Assembly (NCBI GenBank): GCA_012838555.1
Contig: DUOZ01000036.1
Location: 1-34,375, forward strand
Source of the DNA: a bacterium
Lineage (GTDB): Bacteria; Bacillota_I; Bacilli_A; RFN20; DUOZ01
DNA length: 34,375 bases
Direction of reading: 5' to 3'
The notes beneath the pieces are model-generated. The model did not search any database and had not been told where the DNA came from. It saw nothing but the letters and a program-made list of their open reading frames with translations. A program made the translations under genes and the position numbers. This document shows, piece by piece, positions 7,285 to 14,892 of the stretch (its first letter is position 1; each line of letters begins with the position of its first letter).

Positions 7285-7735
7285 AATAAACTGCTCCTTC
7301 ATTTAATTTTTTAAGCATTACATGAGCATCTTCTCCATCTTGGTAATACTTTTCTCTTTTTCCAATAATTTTAAAGCCATATTTTTCATATAAACTAATC
7401 GCTGCAAGATTAGAAACTCTTACTTCAAGTGTTACTGTATTACAGTTAAGAATTTTTAACCTCATTAATAAGTCATCCATTAAAACTTTACTTAAGCCTT
7501 TACCCCTTAAAGGTTTAACAATCGTTACTTTTGTAATCATCGCATCATCATCAATTGCCCAAAAACCATAATAACCAATGATCATGTTATTAGATTCAAG
7601 TACAAAAAGATAAGCATACTTATTTTGTGTTAATTCATTTAAGAACATCGCTTTACTCCACGGTGTTTTATATGAATTTTCCTCGATGTTTAAAACTAGT
7701 TCTAAATCTTCTAAAGTCATTTCTCTTACTATCAT
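7259..7735 (-). CDS. rimI: Ribosomal-protein-alanine N-acetyltransferase RimI
   Basis: GNAT acetyltransferase that classically acetylates the N-terminus of ribosomal protein S18. The acetyl-CoA loop is RGKGLSKVL (about 76-84), and the C-terminal block EVRVSNLAAISLYEKYGF is highly characteristic of RimI. Length is 158 residues. It stops with TGA, supporting the standard code. It lies inside the t6A operon, 5 bases after tsaB and overlapping tsaD, the same order as in Bacillus; the clustering is conserved although the chemistry differs. Confidence 0.93.
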   Translation of the reverse strand: MIVREMTLEDLELVLNIEENSYKTPWSKAMFLNELTQNKYAYLFVLESNNMIIGYYGFWAIDDDAMITKVTIVKPLRGKGLSKVLMDDLLMRLKILNCNTVTLEVRVSNLAAISLYEKYGFKIIGKREKYYQDGEDAHVMLKKLNEGAVYYEENYYRD

Positions 7736-7740
7736 AAGCC

Positions 7741-8328
7741 TTAATCCTTTAAATAAATTGGGACTGCTAAATGTGGATTTTCAACATCGTCAATTATTGA
7801 AGATAAATCTTCTAATTGCTGAATAATATCAACTTCAACTTTGTTTTTATCTAAAAGATGAGCGTCTCCTACAATTTCAAAGTCTTGATATTCATTAATA
7901 AGTTGTTTAATTTCTTCTAAAGTTAAGACTTTATCTTCAATTAAAGGTTTCCCGTCCTGATAAATTCCAACATAAGCTCTTTTGCTTCTAGCATCAATAA
8001 GAGCAATTTTTTTATCTCTAGCACCACTAAGCATATTTAATGATGATACTAAACAAAGTGGAATATTTCTAGTTGTCGAATAAACTTTAGCAATAGTTAA
8101 ACCAATTCTAATTCCTGTGTATGATCCTGGACCATTTGTAACAACAATTCTTGTTACATCTTTAGGATTTATATTAGTAATTTTAAATAAACGGTCGATT
8201 TCTCCAATTGTAAGTTCAGATTGCTTTTGCCAAGCTTCATATTGAGTAGATGCAATAACTTTTCCGTTTTTAGAAAGGCCAACAGCTAAATATTTAGCAG
8301 ACGTATCAATCAGTAATTGTATGTGCAT
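7741..8328 (-). CDS. tsaB: tRNA t6A biosynthesis protein TsaB
   Basis: Partner and paralogue of TsaD; the two form the heterodimer to which TsaE binds. The N-terminal ASKHA beta-strand LLIDTSAKYLAVG and the block GPGSYTGIRIGLTIAK (about 67-82) are diagnostic. At 195 residues it is slightly shorter than many homologues (about 230), the C-terminal part being reduced, as in other low-GC lineages. The start overlaps tsaE by 23 bases, indicating coupled translation. Confidence 0.94.
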   Translation of the reverse strand: MHIQLLIDTSAKYLAVGLSKNGKVIASTQYEAWQKQSELTIGEIDRLFKITNINPKDVTRIVVTNGPGSYTGIRIGLTIAKVYSTTRNIPLCLVSSLNMLSGARDKKIALIDARSKRAYVGIYQDGKPLIEDKVLTLEEIKQLINEYQDFEIVGDAHLLDKNKVEVDIIQQLEDLSSIIDDVENPHLAVPIYLKD

Positions 8329-8785
8329 GTTTTTCCACTTCCTTAATTAGTCTTTCATAATGATTAGACTTTGCAATAAATTTAATGTATCTAGTATTTT
8401 CATCAATTCTTTCAATTACTACTTCTAAATAATCTTCAGGTAATGCATATTCAATAAATTGAGGCCATTCAATTAAAGAAACACCATCACCTTCAAAATA
8501 TTCATCCCAACCTAAATCTTGCTTAACACCTTCAAGTCGATAAGCATCTATATGATAAAATGGCATATTTCCATTAAAATAACATTTCACAATATTAAAA
8601 GTTGGACTATTAACAATTCCCTCGATTTTTAAGCCTTTGGCAATACCTTGAGCAAAGGTTGTTTTACCTGCTCCTAAATCACCATTTAATAAGATAACAT
8701 CATTCTTTGATAAAAATGAGGCGGTTAAATAGGCTAATTTTTGTGTTTCTTCTTTACTTTTACTAATAAACTGTGTTTGATACAT
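8306..8785 (-). CDS. tsaE: tRNA t6A biosynthesis ATPase TsaE
   Basis: P-loop ATPase required with TsaB and TsaD for multiple turnovers of t6A formation. Walker A is GDLGAGKTTF (35-44), followed by SPTFNIV and HIDAYRLEG, the family's conserved strand and switch segments. At 159 residues it is typical. TTGAGGTAG precedes the ATG. It is the first gene of the leftward operon tsaE-tsaB-rimI-tsaD and ends with TGA inside tsaB. Confidence 0.95.
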   Translation of the reverse strand: MYQTQFISKSKEETQKLAYLTASFLSKNDVILLNGDLGAGKTTFAQGIAKGLKIEGIVNSPTFNIVKCYFNGNMPFYHIDAYRLEGVKQDLGWDEYFEGDGVSLIEWPQFIEYALPEDYLEVVIERIDENTRYIKFIAKSNHYERLIKEVEKHAHTITD

Positions 8786-8823
8786 AATATCTACCTCAAC
8801 TATATTATTTTATCACTTTTATC

Positions 8824-8866
8824 AAATAATAAAAGACAAGTAATAACGAAATGTCATTACTTGTCT
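8824..8866 (-). terminator. Terminator behind the zinc-ribbon gene pair
   Basis: A perfect 11-bp stem (8866-8856 with 8844-8834 on the minus strand) with an 11-base loop is followed by a T-rich tract. It separates the zinc-ribbon genes from the tsa operon. Confidence 0.85.
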
Positions 8867-8888
8867 CATATGTATTAATTTTAATTAA

Positions 8889-9314
8889 CTAATTATTATG
8901 TGTTAAAAGTATGATGATATTGATGATAATACTAACAACACAAAGGAAGTAAGCTAAGATAGATAAGAATATAGCTGCTCCGTTACTCCCATCTTTATTT
9001 GTTTTTCTTTCATGTAATGATAAAACCAAGCCTACAGTAATAATTAATAGAGGACGAAGATTATTATTTAGAATATCAATAAAATCGTTATAGGAAAAGG
9101 GAGTATTGTTTAGAAGCATTCTAATAATAGTAAATATATATAATAATACTCCATATAAAGATGTAATTAATCCTACTTTACCTAAAAAATTATTTTTTGT
9201 ATTAAGTTTTCGAGGTGTTTTAGATACTTCACATCCGCATTTTGGACAAATAATAGCAGCTATAGATAATTTTTCTCCACAATTAGCACAGAACTTAGAA
9301 TTTTGATTTTCCAC
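8889..9314 (-). CDS. Zinc-ribbon membrane protein, tandem copy 2
   Basis: The 141-residue protein has an N-terminal zinc ribbon with cysteines at 9, 12, 23 and 26 (CxxC-x10-CxxC), a polar linker and about three membrane segments (near 45-68, 87-101 and 112-137). The function is unknown; such proteins are often small membrane adaptors. The start is GTG at 9314 with GGAGGCGAT just before it. It lies 23 bases downstream of its paralogue with the same cysteine positions and nearly the same ribosome binding site, so the pair arose by tandem duplication. A strong terminator follows. Confidence 0.85.
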   Translation of the reverse strand: MENQNSKFCANCGEKLSIAAIICPKCGCEVSKTPRKLNTKNNFLGKVGLITSLYGVLLYIFTIIRMLLNNTPFSYNDFIDILNNNLRPLLIITVGLVLSLHERKTNKDGSNGAAIFLSILAYFLCVVSIIINIIILLTHNN

Positions 9315-9337
9315 GTGATCGCCTCCGTTTATTAAGT

Positions 9338-9775
9338 TTATACGATATTAATTACTATCAATAAAAATAAGTTAATAAAACTTAAAAAATAAGCTATTAG
9401 TGATAAAATGAAGGCTGTATTATTTAATCGATTATAGTTTTTGCTTTTTTCATGTAAAGCAATAACGAAGCCTATTGAAACTATAAGTAAGATATATAAC
9501 ATGCTGCTTATTGTATTGATAAATAAAGAAAAGATACTATAACCAGAATATTTAAAATAGTCTATATGAGCTACTATATCTAGAATCCTAAAAAAGAAGT
9601 AAGCTACTCCATATATTGCAAGAACTAAACTAATCTTACTAGCTAAACTAATAGTGGTAGATTTCAACTTTTTTGCAAGTTTACCCACTTCGTATCCACA
9701 TTTTGGGCAGATAATAGCAGCTGCTAGTATTTGTTCACCGCAATGTACACAAAATTTATTGTTTTGGTTATTCAT
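9338..9775 (-). CDS. Zinc-ribbon membrane protein, tandem copy 1
   Basis: The 145-residue paralogue of the downstream gene has the same N-terminal zinc ribbon (C9, C12, C23, C26), a basic linker and three hydrophobic segments, the last at the very C-terminus. Start 9775 is chosen because GAGGCGAT precedes it; the open frame extends 16 codons further without a ribosome binding site. The two copies share the ribbon closely (FCxxCGE..AAIICPKCGxEV) but diverge in the membrane part, so the duplication is not recent. Function unknown; the zinc-ribbon assignment is firm, the role is not. Confidence 0.85.
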   Translation of the reverse strand: MNNQNNKFCVHCGEQILAAAIICPKCGYEVGKLAKKLKSTTISLASKISLVLAIYGVAYFFFRILDIVAHIDYFKYSGYSIFSLFINTISSMLYILLIVSIGFVIALHEKSKNYNRLNNTAFILSLIAYFLSFINLFLLIVINIV

Positions 9776-9858
9776 AATATCGCCTCTCTTAAATTTATTA
9801 CCAGAATGGTATATGTGTTGCAATAAAAAATGTGTTTATTACGATAAAATTGTCTTAA

Positions 9859-9887
9859 TTGTATATAATAACTTTAAATGCTATAAT
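9859..9887 (+). promoter_or_regulatory. Promoter of the ferredoxin-NADP reductase gene
   Basis: TTGTAT (9859-9864) and TATAAT (9882-9887) are 17 bases apart; AAGGAG at 9897-9902 is the ribosome binding site. Confidence 0.6.
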
Positions 9888-9910
9888 AACTCGAACAAGG
9901 AGTGTAGATT

Positions 9911-10885
9911 ATGCTAGATGTAATTATTATTGGAGCCGGACCAATGGGAATATTTGCTTCTTTCTATGCCGGAATGCACAAAATAAACGCCTTAACAATT
10001 GAATCACATAACGAACTAGGCGGACAATTAACAAGATTATATAAAGAAAAAAATATATATGACATACCAGGATTCAAAAAAATTAAAGCTCAAGATTTTA
10101 TTGATAATCTATTAGATCAATATTCAGCCTATAAAGATGTTGTTAAAATTATGAATAATACCATTATTAAAGGCTTTAATATAAAATCTAACTCTTTTGA
10201 AGTTGTTACTTCTAAAGGTAATTTTGAATCAAGATTACTACTAATTACTAGTGGTAATGGAACTTACATCCCTAGAGAATTAGATGTTGATGGAGCTAGT
10301 GAATGTAAAAATATAATTTATCACATTGAAAGATTAGATGATTTTAAAGATAAAAAGGTAATTCTTCTTGGTGGTGGCGATAGTGCTGTTGATTGGGCAT
10401 TAGAGTTAGAAAAATATGCTAAAGAAGTAACGTTAGTCCATCGCCGAAATGAGTTTAGAGCACATCAAAGTAGTGTCGATCAATTACTTAATTCATCAAT
10501 AAAGGTTATGACCCCTTATCTAACTAAAGAAATAGTTAAAGATGGGGCTAAGGCTAAATCGATTATTGTTGAAAACGTTGAAACAAGTGAAAGAGTTACT
10601 TTAGATACTGATTATGTAATTGTTAATTTTGGTTTGATTATTTCTAATAATGTTGCAACACAACTTGGTTTAGCTAATATTAACGGAAATATTATTGTAA
10701 GTGCAAATATGGAAACTTCTTTAGAAGGAGTCTATGCTGCAGGAAACTGTGTCACATATGAAGGTAAAATTAAAACGATAACCTGTGGCATGGGTGAAGT
10801 AAGTGTTGCAATTAATTCTATTAACTTTAAATTACATCCTTCAAAAGCTCCACAAATTCCATATTCATCATTAATGTTTAAATAA
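9911..10885 (+). CDS. Ferredoxin/flavodoxin-NADP+ reductase, YumC type (TrxB-like)
   Basis: FAD-dependent enzyme moving electrons between NAD(P)H and ferredoxin or flavodoxin. The FAD-binding motif GAGPMG is at 8-13 and the NADPH-binding motif GGGDSAVDWA starts at 154, with HRRNEFRAH (phosphate recognition) after it and the C-terminal FAD segment GVYAAGNC. Thioredoxin reductases carry a CxxC before the second Rossmann domain; here that segment (about 130-145) has only C132, so it is the FNR type. The 324-residue length matches YumC homologues. A monocistronic unit with its own promoter and terminator. The ferredoxin at 26.1 kb and the 2-oxoacid oxidoreductase at the window end are plausible partners. 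Confidence 0.9.
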   Translation: MLDVIIIGAGPMGIFASFYAGMHKINALTIESHNELGGQLTRLYKEKNIYDIPGFKKIKAQDFIDNLLDQYSAYKDVVKIMNNTIIKGFNIKSNSFEVVTSKGNFESRLLLITSGNGTYIPRELDVDGASECKNIIYHIERLDDFKDKKVILLGGGDSAVDWALELEKYAKEVTLVHRRNEFRAHQSSVDQLLNSSIKVMTPYLTKEIVKDGAKAKSIIVENVETSERVTLDTDYVIVNFGLIISNNVATQLGLANINGNIIVSANMETSLEGVYAAGNCVTYEGKIKTITCGMGEVSVAINSINFKLHPSKAPQIPYSSLMFK

Positions 10886-10912
10886 TAATTGACTAATATA
10901 AATTTAGAAAAT

Positions 10913-10952
10913 AAAATAAGACTATCAGGTGTTGAATAGTCTTATTTTAATA
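10913..10952 (+). terminator. Intrinsic terminator of the reductase gene
   Basis: A perfect 13-bp stem (10913-10925 with 10936-10948) with a 10-base loop; the right arm ends in TTTT. Confidence 0.85.
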
Positions 10953-10974
10953 TTAAGCCAAAAGGAGAAATATT

Positions 10975-11478
10975 ATGAAATACTATATTAAACAAAAAGT
11001 CTTTACCATTGGTGATAAATATGATATCTATAATGAACAAGGTGAACCTTTATTTCATGTTCAAGGTGAAATTTTCACTTTTGGATCAAAGCTTCATCTT
11101 TATGATTTAGCAGGTAATGAATTATATTTTATTAAACGTAGGATTTTTACTTTTTTACCAACATATGAAATCTATCAAGGTGATAATTTAGTTGCTACTG
11201 CCCATAAACAATTTACCTTTTTTATTTCTAGAATTTCAATAAGTAGTCACCTTGGTGAATTTGTAATTCATGGTGAAGTCTTTGCCCATGAATATACAAT
11301 CGAAAAAGATGGTGTCGTTGTCGTTGAAATTCATAAAAAATGGTTTAGTTGGGGCGATACCTATGAAATAGATATTCACGATATTAACAATATTTCCTTT
11401 TATTTAGCATTAGTTATTACTATTGATAATTGTATGCATAATAGTAGTTCTAGTTCTTCTAGAAGTAGTAGAAGATAA
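10975..11478 (+). CDS. LOR/YxjI-family (tubby-like) protein
   Basis: The 167-residue protein has repeated beta-strand units of the type KxxIFTFxxxYEIYxxxG, the pattern of the LURP-one-related/YxjI family, a tubby-like beta barrel of unknown biochemical role, possibly phospholipid or scramblase related. The strongly biased C-terminus is a run of Ser followed by Ser/Arg residues after the folded part, probably disordered and unusual for the family. AAGGAG lies 9 bases before the ATG. It converges on the GDPD gene with only four bases between the stop codons and no evident terminator. Confidence 0.85.
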   Translation: MKYYIKQKVFTIGDKYDIYNEQGEPLFHVQGEIFTFGSKLHLYDLAGNELYFIKRRIFTFLPTYEIYQGDNLVATAHKQFTFFISRISISSHLGEFVIHGEVFAHEYTIEKDGVVVVEIHKKWFSWGDTYEIDIHDINNISFYLALVITIDNCMHNSSSSSSRSSRR

Positions 11479-11482
11479 ATAA

Positions 11483-12490
11483 CTAATCAAAATATTCATC
11501 AAGCACTTGTTTTAATAATGTTGGACGGTCAGTCATAATGCCGTCTGCTCCTAATTTGATTAAAGTATGCATATCTTCTTCATTGTTTATTGTCCAATAA
11601 TGAACTGCAATATTATGATTGTTTGCAGCCTTAATTAAACCTTTTGTAGCTAAATTTATACCTTTTTCACTCATAGGTATTTGAAGTAAGGCTATTTGAT
11701 CATTATAGAAAACATCTAGTTTTAATAATTGTAAAATAAAGAATTTAACTACTCCATTAGTCGCAGGAGAATACATTAAGTTTTTATGTGTTGTTTGTTT
11801 TAATTTAACTAGTTCAGCTTGAATATCTTCATTAAATGATGCCAACGAAATGCGTTTATAAGTATTATATTCTTCATCTAATTTATCCATCATTTCAATA
11901 ACTAATTCTAAAGTTCTTAAGCCTACTTCTTTTTCTTGTTTAATTTCAATACTAATTAAATTATTAGGAAAGGCTTTAATTACATCTTCTAATCTTGTTG
12001 CTAAAAATTTTGTTTCATGTCTAGGTGAAACTCCGCTTGGATAATTAACGTCTAATGGTGTAACTTCCTTACCCTCATAATTCAAAAATTTCTTTTTTAC
12101 TCCATCATAATAGTCATAACCAAAATCGACTTCTTGCTCCATTAACTCTACATATGTAACTTCGCTTACTTTGATATCATCTAAATTAGTTGTTCTTCCT
12201 AATGTTGTATCATGTATTAAGATAATTTCTTCATCTTTAGTCATGTTAACATCAATTTCAAGTAAACAATTAGGATCAATACTATAAGCATTGTAAAGAG
12301 CCTCCAATGTATCTCCTGGGAATTCTAAATTACCGCCTTGATGAGCGATTAATAGAGGGGCTTCTTTTTTAATTTGAGGATTCTCACCATTAAAACTATG
12401 TGATTTAGGTAAAAAGGCGATTATTGTCCAGACTATAGATATTGTTAAAATTATTAAAAGGGTTATTTTCAATTTTTTAAATCTTTTCAT
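11483..12490 (-). CDS. Membrane-anchored glycerophosphodiester phosphodiesterase
   Basis: Hydrolyses glycerophosphodiesters, from phospholipid or lipoteichoic acid turnover, to glycerol-3-phosphate and an alcohol. One N-terminal membrane segment (about 8-27) anchors the enzyme, with the catalytic domain probably outside. The GDPD core is visible: H50 in LIAHQGG, E78 and D80 in LEIDVNMT, H93 in LIHD, IEIKQE, and the C-terminal WTINNEED..GADGIMTDRP. The usual HRG is HQG here, and the PENT motif reads PGDT, tolerated deviations seen in some homologues. Length 335. TTGAGGTGAAAG provides the ribosome binding site; it has its own extended -10 promoter behind the terminator of the ATP-grasp gene. 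Confidence 0.92.
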   Translation of the reverse strand: MKRFKKLKITLLIILTISIVWTIIAFLPKSHSFNGENPQIKKEAPLLIAHQGGNLEFPGDTLEALYNAYSIDPNCLLEIDVNMTKDEEIILIHDTTLGRTTNLDDIKVSEVTYVELMEQEVDFGYDYYDGVKKKFLNYEGKEVTPLDVNYPSGVSPRHETKFLATRLEDVIKAFPNNLISIEIKQEKEVGLRTLELVIEMMDKLDEEYNTYKRISLASFNEDIQAELVKLKQTTHKNLMYSPATNGVVKFFILQLLKLDVFYNDQIALLQIPMSEKGINLATKGLIKAANNHNIAVHYWTINNEEDMHTLIKLGADGIMTDRPTLLKQVLDEYFD

Positions 12491-12508
12491 GCTTTCACCT
12501 CAAGTAAA

Positions 12509-12517
12509 ATTATATCA
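12509..12517 (-). promoter_or_regulatory. Extended -10 promoter of the GDPD gene
   Basis: On the minus strand TGATATAAT (12517-12509) is a TGn-TATAAT extended -10 with no good -35 at 17 bases. The same TATGATATAAT string precedes the gene at 26374. Confidence 0.6.
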
Positions 12518-12525
12518 TAATAAGT

Positions 12526-12549
12526 AAAAAACCACCTTTCAGGTGGTTA
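12526..12549 (-). terminator. Terminator of the ATP-grasp gene
   Basis: An 8-bp stem (12548-12541 with 12537-12530, minus strand) with a 3-base loop is followed by six T. It overlaps the stop codon of the ATP-grasp gene. Confidence 0.88.
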
Positions 12550-13401
12550 AGTTAGATACTTTTTAATGGCTTTTATAAAGTCTTCAACATGACTAGGTGA
12601 AACATGGAAATATAGATTTGGCTCTATAAATCCTGTTTTAACTAATAATAGTTTGCCATTATCATTAACATAATCTATTTTTGCATATACAGGTGCAAAT
12701 TCATAAACGCTCATTACTTGATTACAAAACTCAATTTCATCATAACTAGGATTATATAATTCCTCTTCTTCTTTTACTGATAAGGTAATATCATCGGTTA
12801 TTGGCTTTCTTTTAACTGCAAAAGAATAAACACCATCAAAATACATCGCACTTATTTCTCCATTTTCTTTTACATTATGTATGTATGGTTGCACTAGTAT
12901 TGGTGTTTTTTTATTAATTGGTAAGTCACTAATTGTTTGATATATTTGTTCTATTTGGTCTTTTTTAAAGTGATAAGTTCTTAATCCTTTCGCTCCAAGT
13001 GTGTGTTTAATAACAATATCATCATAATTACAATTATTAATCACTGCGATTAAATCACTGAGGCTATCGGCTATTTGGGTCGGTATGATTGATATACCTT
13101 TGTTTTCAAGTTTCTTTAGATATAGTTTATTACAATTATTTTTAATTACTTCTTCGTTATTAATTAAGGTTGTTTTAGTTGAAACATCACTAACCCAATT
13201 TAAAAATGAATCTACATTATCAATATAATCACAAGCAGAACGAAGAATAACTAAGTCATAATATTCCCACTTTGTGTTAGGATCGTTCCAAACTTCTTTA
13301 GTAACGCTATAACCATGATTTTTTAAGGCGTTTGCTAATATATCATCACAGGGGCTTTTGTCTTTATATAGATGACAAACTGCCAAAGCTATTTTTTTCA
13401 T
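12547..13401 (-). CDS. ATP-grasp ligase, DcsG/RimK-like
   Basis: The 284-residue protein resembles the ATP-grasp group that includes the D-cycloserine ligase DcsG and prokaryotic glutathione-synthetase-like proteins. The N-terminal pre-ATP-grasp part has CDDILANAL and LVILRSACDY (the usual form is IRSTWDY). The nucleotide-binding part includes VIKHTLGAKGL and LVQPYI..GEISAMYFDGVYSFAVKRKP, and the metal-binding end is GFIEPNLYFH with Glu and Asn. The substrate is unknown; an amide or peptide ligation is expected from the fold. The leftward unit is monocistronic, with its own promoter and terminator. No biosynthetic genes lie next to it, so a natural-product role is not supported. Confidence 0.82.
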   Translation of the reverse strand: MKKIALAVCHLYKDKSPCDDILANALKNHGYSVTKEVWNDPNTKWEYYDLVILRSACDYIDNVDSFLNWVSDVSTKTTLINNEEVIKNNCNKLYLKKLENKGISIIPTQIADSLSDLIAVINNCNYDDIVIKHTLGAKGLRTYHFKKDQIEQIYQTISDLPINKKTPILVQPYIHNVKENGEISAMYFDGVYSFAVKRKPITDDITLSVKEEEELYNPSYDEIEFCNQVMSVYEFAPVYAKIDYVNDNGKLLLVKTGFIEPNLYFHVSPSHVEDFIKAIKKYLT

Positions 13402-13447
13402 TAGGCTACCTCCTACTAAATATTATGCAACTACTTAACTGATGTCT

Positions 13448-13456
13448 ATTATAACA
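13448..13456 (-). promoter_or_regulatory. Extended -10 promoter of the ATP-grasp gene
   Basis: Minus strand TGTTATAAT (13456-13448) is an extended -10 element; a TTTTAT at 17 bases may be a weak -35. The cre-like site at 13484-13497 lies just upstream of this promoter. Confidence 0.55.
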
Positions 13457-13483
13457 TTTTAGTATTTTAAATAAAAGTTAAAA

Positions 13484-13497
13484 TGTAAGCGTTAACA
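13484..13497. promoter_or_regulatory. cre-like operator (CcpA/LacI family) before the nucleoside transporter
   Basis: TGTAAGCGTTAACA matches the catabolite-responsive element consensus TGWAANCGNTNWCA at every defined position. It lies in the 290-bp space between the divergent ATP-grasp and transporter genes, about 195 bases before the lipoprotein start. The rest of this space is AT-rich, with TATAAT at 13558-13563 and an inverted repeat CTTATA-GT-TATAAG at 13616-13629; which promoter serves the transporter is unclear. Confidence 0.6.
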
Positions 13498-13691
13498 ATC
13501 AAAACGTGGCTAAACTTAGTTAAAAAAATAGCATAAGTTAGTATTTTATAGTTAAAATATAATTAGTGATTATTTGTTAAACGATAGTAATTAAAATAAT
13601 AAAAAAGTTTAAATTCTTATAGTTATAAGCAGTTAAATGGTAATAATAAAGTTGAATTTAGTTTTTTGATTATTTAAAGGAGGAGAGAAAA

Positions 13692-14837
13692 TTGAAAAAA
13701 CTGATTGCTTTATTATCATTGACTGCCTTTTTAATCGGAGGATGTCAAGATGAAAAAAAAGGACACGAATCATATACACCTTCATATTCGACAGCAAATA
13801 AGAAAATCGGATTAGTCACTGACGTTGGTTCAATTGATGATAAGTCATTTAACCAAACATCATGGGAAGGTATAGTTGATTTTGCTGAAACTAATGGTTT
13901 AGCTATTGAAACTAACTATAAATATTTCCAACCTTCTGGTGGAAGTAATGCCGGAACCCAAGACTATATTACAGCGATAAACAATGCCATTAACTGGGGA
14001 GCTGAAATTGTCGTATGTCCAGGATTCTTATTTGAAGTAGCTATTTATGAAATTCAAGAAAAAAATAAGAATATTGGTTTTGTCTTAATTGATGGTACAC
14101 CGAATGAAGGTAATTATGAGGATGTCTATGTAGCGCCTAATACAGTATCTATTTTATTTAAAGAACAAGAGTCAGGCTTTTTAGCTGGTTATGCTGCTGT
14201 TAAAGATGGTTTTACTAGTCTAGGATTTATGGGTGGTATGGCTGTTCCTGCGGTTGTTAGATTTGGTATTGGCTTTATTGCAGGAGCTTATTTAGCAGCA
14301 AAAGAAAATAACAATACGGAATTTAGTTTTAATAAAGATCATTATACTTATGTAGGTAAGTTTGAAGCCGATCCTAATATCAAAACAAGAGCAGAAAGTT
14401 GGTACAACGCTGGTGTTGAAGTTATTTTTGCTGCAGCTGGAGGAGCTGGCTCATCAGTATTAGCGGCTGCACAAGAAGGACAAGATAAATGGATGATTGG
14501 TGTTGATAAAGACCAAGCTAGTGATAGTCCTAGAGTCTTAACTTCAGCGACAAAAGGTGTTCATTCTGCTACTGTTTTAGCATTGGAAAGTTTCTATCAA
14601 AGTAATTTTGATGTTGGGGGTCAAATCTTAAATTTAGGAGCAGTTGATGATGGTGTTGGTTTGCCACTAGGTGAATCATGGAGATTCTCTAGTTTTACAA
14701 TTGAAGAATATCAATCTTTATATGATAAATTAGTTGATGGCACCATTAACGTTCCTTCTACACATGAAACTTTAAAAACTTATGTTGAAGGTTTGGGTTA
14801 TACATTAAATTTAAGTTTTGAAGATATAGGAATGTAG
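13692..14837 (+). CDS. BMP-family nucleoside-binding lipoprotein of an ABC importer
   Basis: Extracellular substrate-binding lipoprotein of the BMP/PnrA family, which generally binds purine nucleosides. The signal peptide ends in LIGGC, with lipid attachment at C18. The mature part begins with GLVTDVGSIDDKSFNQTSWEG and includes SGFLAGYAA, both characteristic of the family. The TTG start at 13692 is supported by AAAGGAGGAG about 6 bases before it and by the typical Lys-Lys signal start. A strong terminator-like hairpin follows, then the ATPase and two permeases, matching the order of nupNOPQ in Bacillus. The exact ligand is inferred, not shown. Confidence 0.93.
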   Translation: MKKLIALLSLTAFLIGGCQDEKKGHESYTPSYSTANKKIGLVTDVGSIDDKSFNQTSWEGIVDFAETNGLAIETNYKYFQPSGGSNAGTQDYITAINNAINWGAEIVVCPGFLFEVAIYEIQEKNKNIGFVLIDGTPNEGNYEDVYVAPNTVSILFKEQESGFLAGYAAVKDGFTSLGFMGGMAVPAVVRFGIGFIAGAYLAAKENNNTEFSFNKDHYTYVGKFEADPNIKTRAESWYNAGVEVIFAAAGGAGSSVLAAAQEGQDKWMIGVDKDQASDSPRVLTSATKGVHSATVLALESFYQSNFDVGGQILNLGAVDDGVGLPLGESWRFSSFTIEEYQSLYDKLVDGTINVPSTHETLKTYVEGLGYTLNLSFEDIGM

Positions 14838-14848
14838 AAAAATATAGT

Positions 14849-14876
14849 GAGGGAGTTAACCTCCCTCTTATTTTTT
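14849..14876 (+). terminator. Internal terminator/attenuator in the ABC importer operon
   Basis: Perfect 7-bp GC-rich stem GAGGGAG/CTCCCTC (14849-14855 with 14861-14867), loop TTAAC, then TTATTTTTT. It sits between the lipoprotein and ATPase genes. Partial read-through would give more binding protein than membrane complex. Confidence 0.88.
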
Positions 14877-14892
14877 AAAAGGCGGGGTAAGG

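Noticed and set aside
7285-7302. Upstream ATG for tsaD
   Set aside because: It overlaps the ribosome binding site GAAGGAG; the ATG at 7284 leads directly into the conserved N-terminus.
12547-13401. Natural-product cluster around the ATP-grasp ligase
   Set aside because: No precursor peptide, carrier, modifying enzyme or exporter is adjacent; the neighbours are a GDPD and a nucleoside importer.
13402-13691. Purine riboswitch before the nucleoside importer
   Set aside because: I looked for the conserved purine aptamer core and three-way junction and found none; only the cre-like site and small palindromes stand out.
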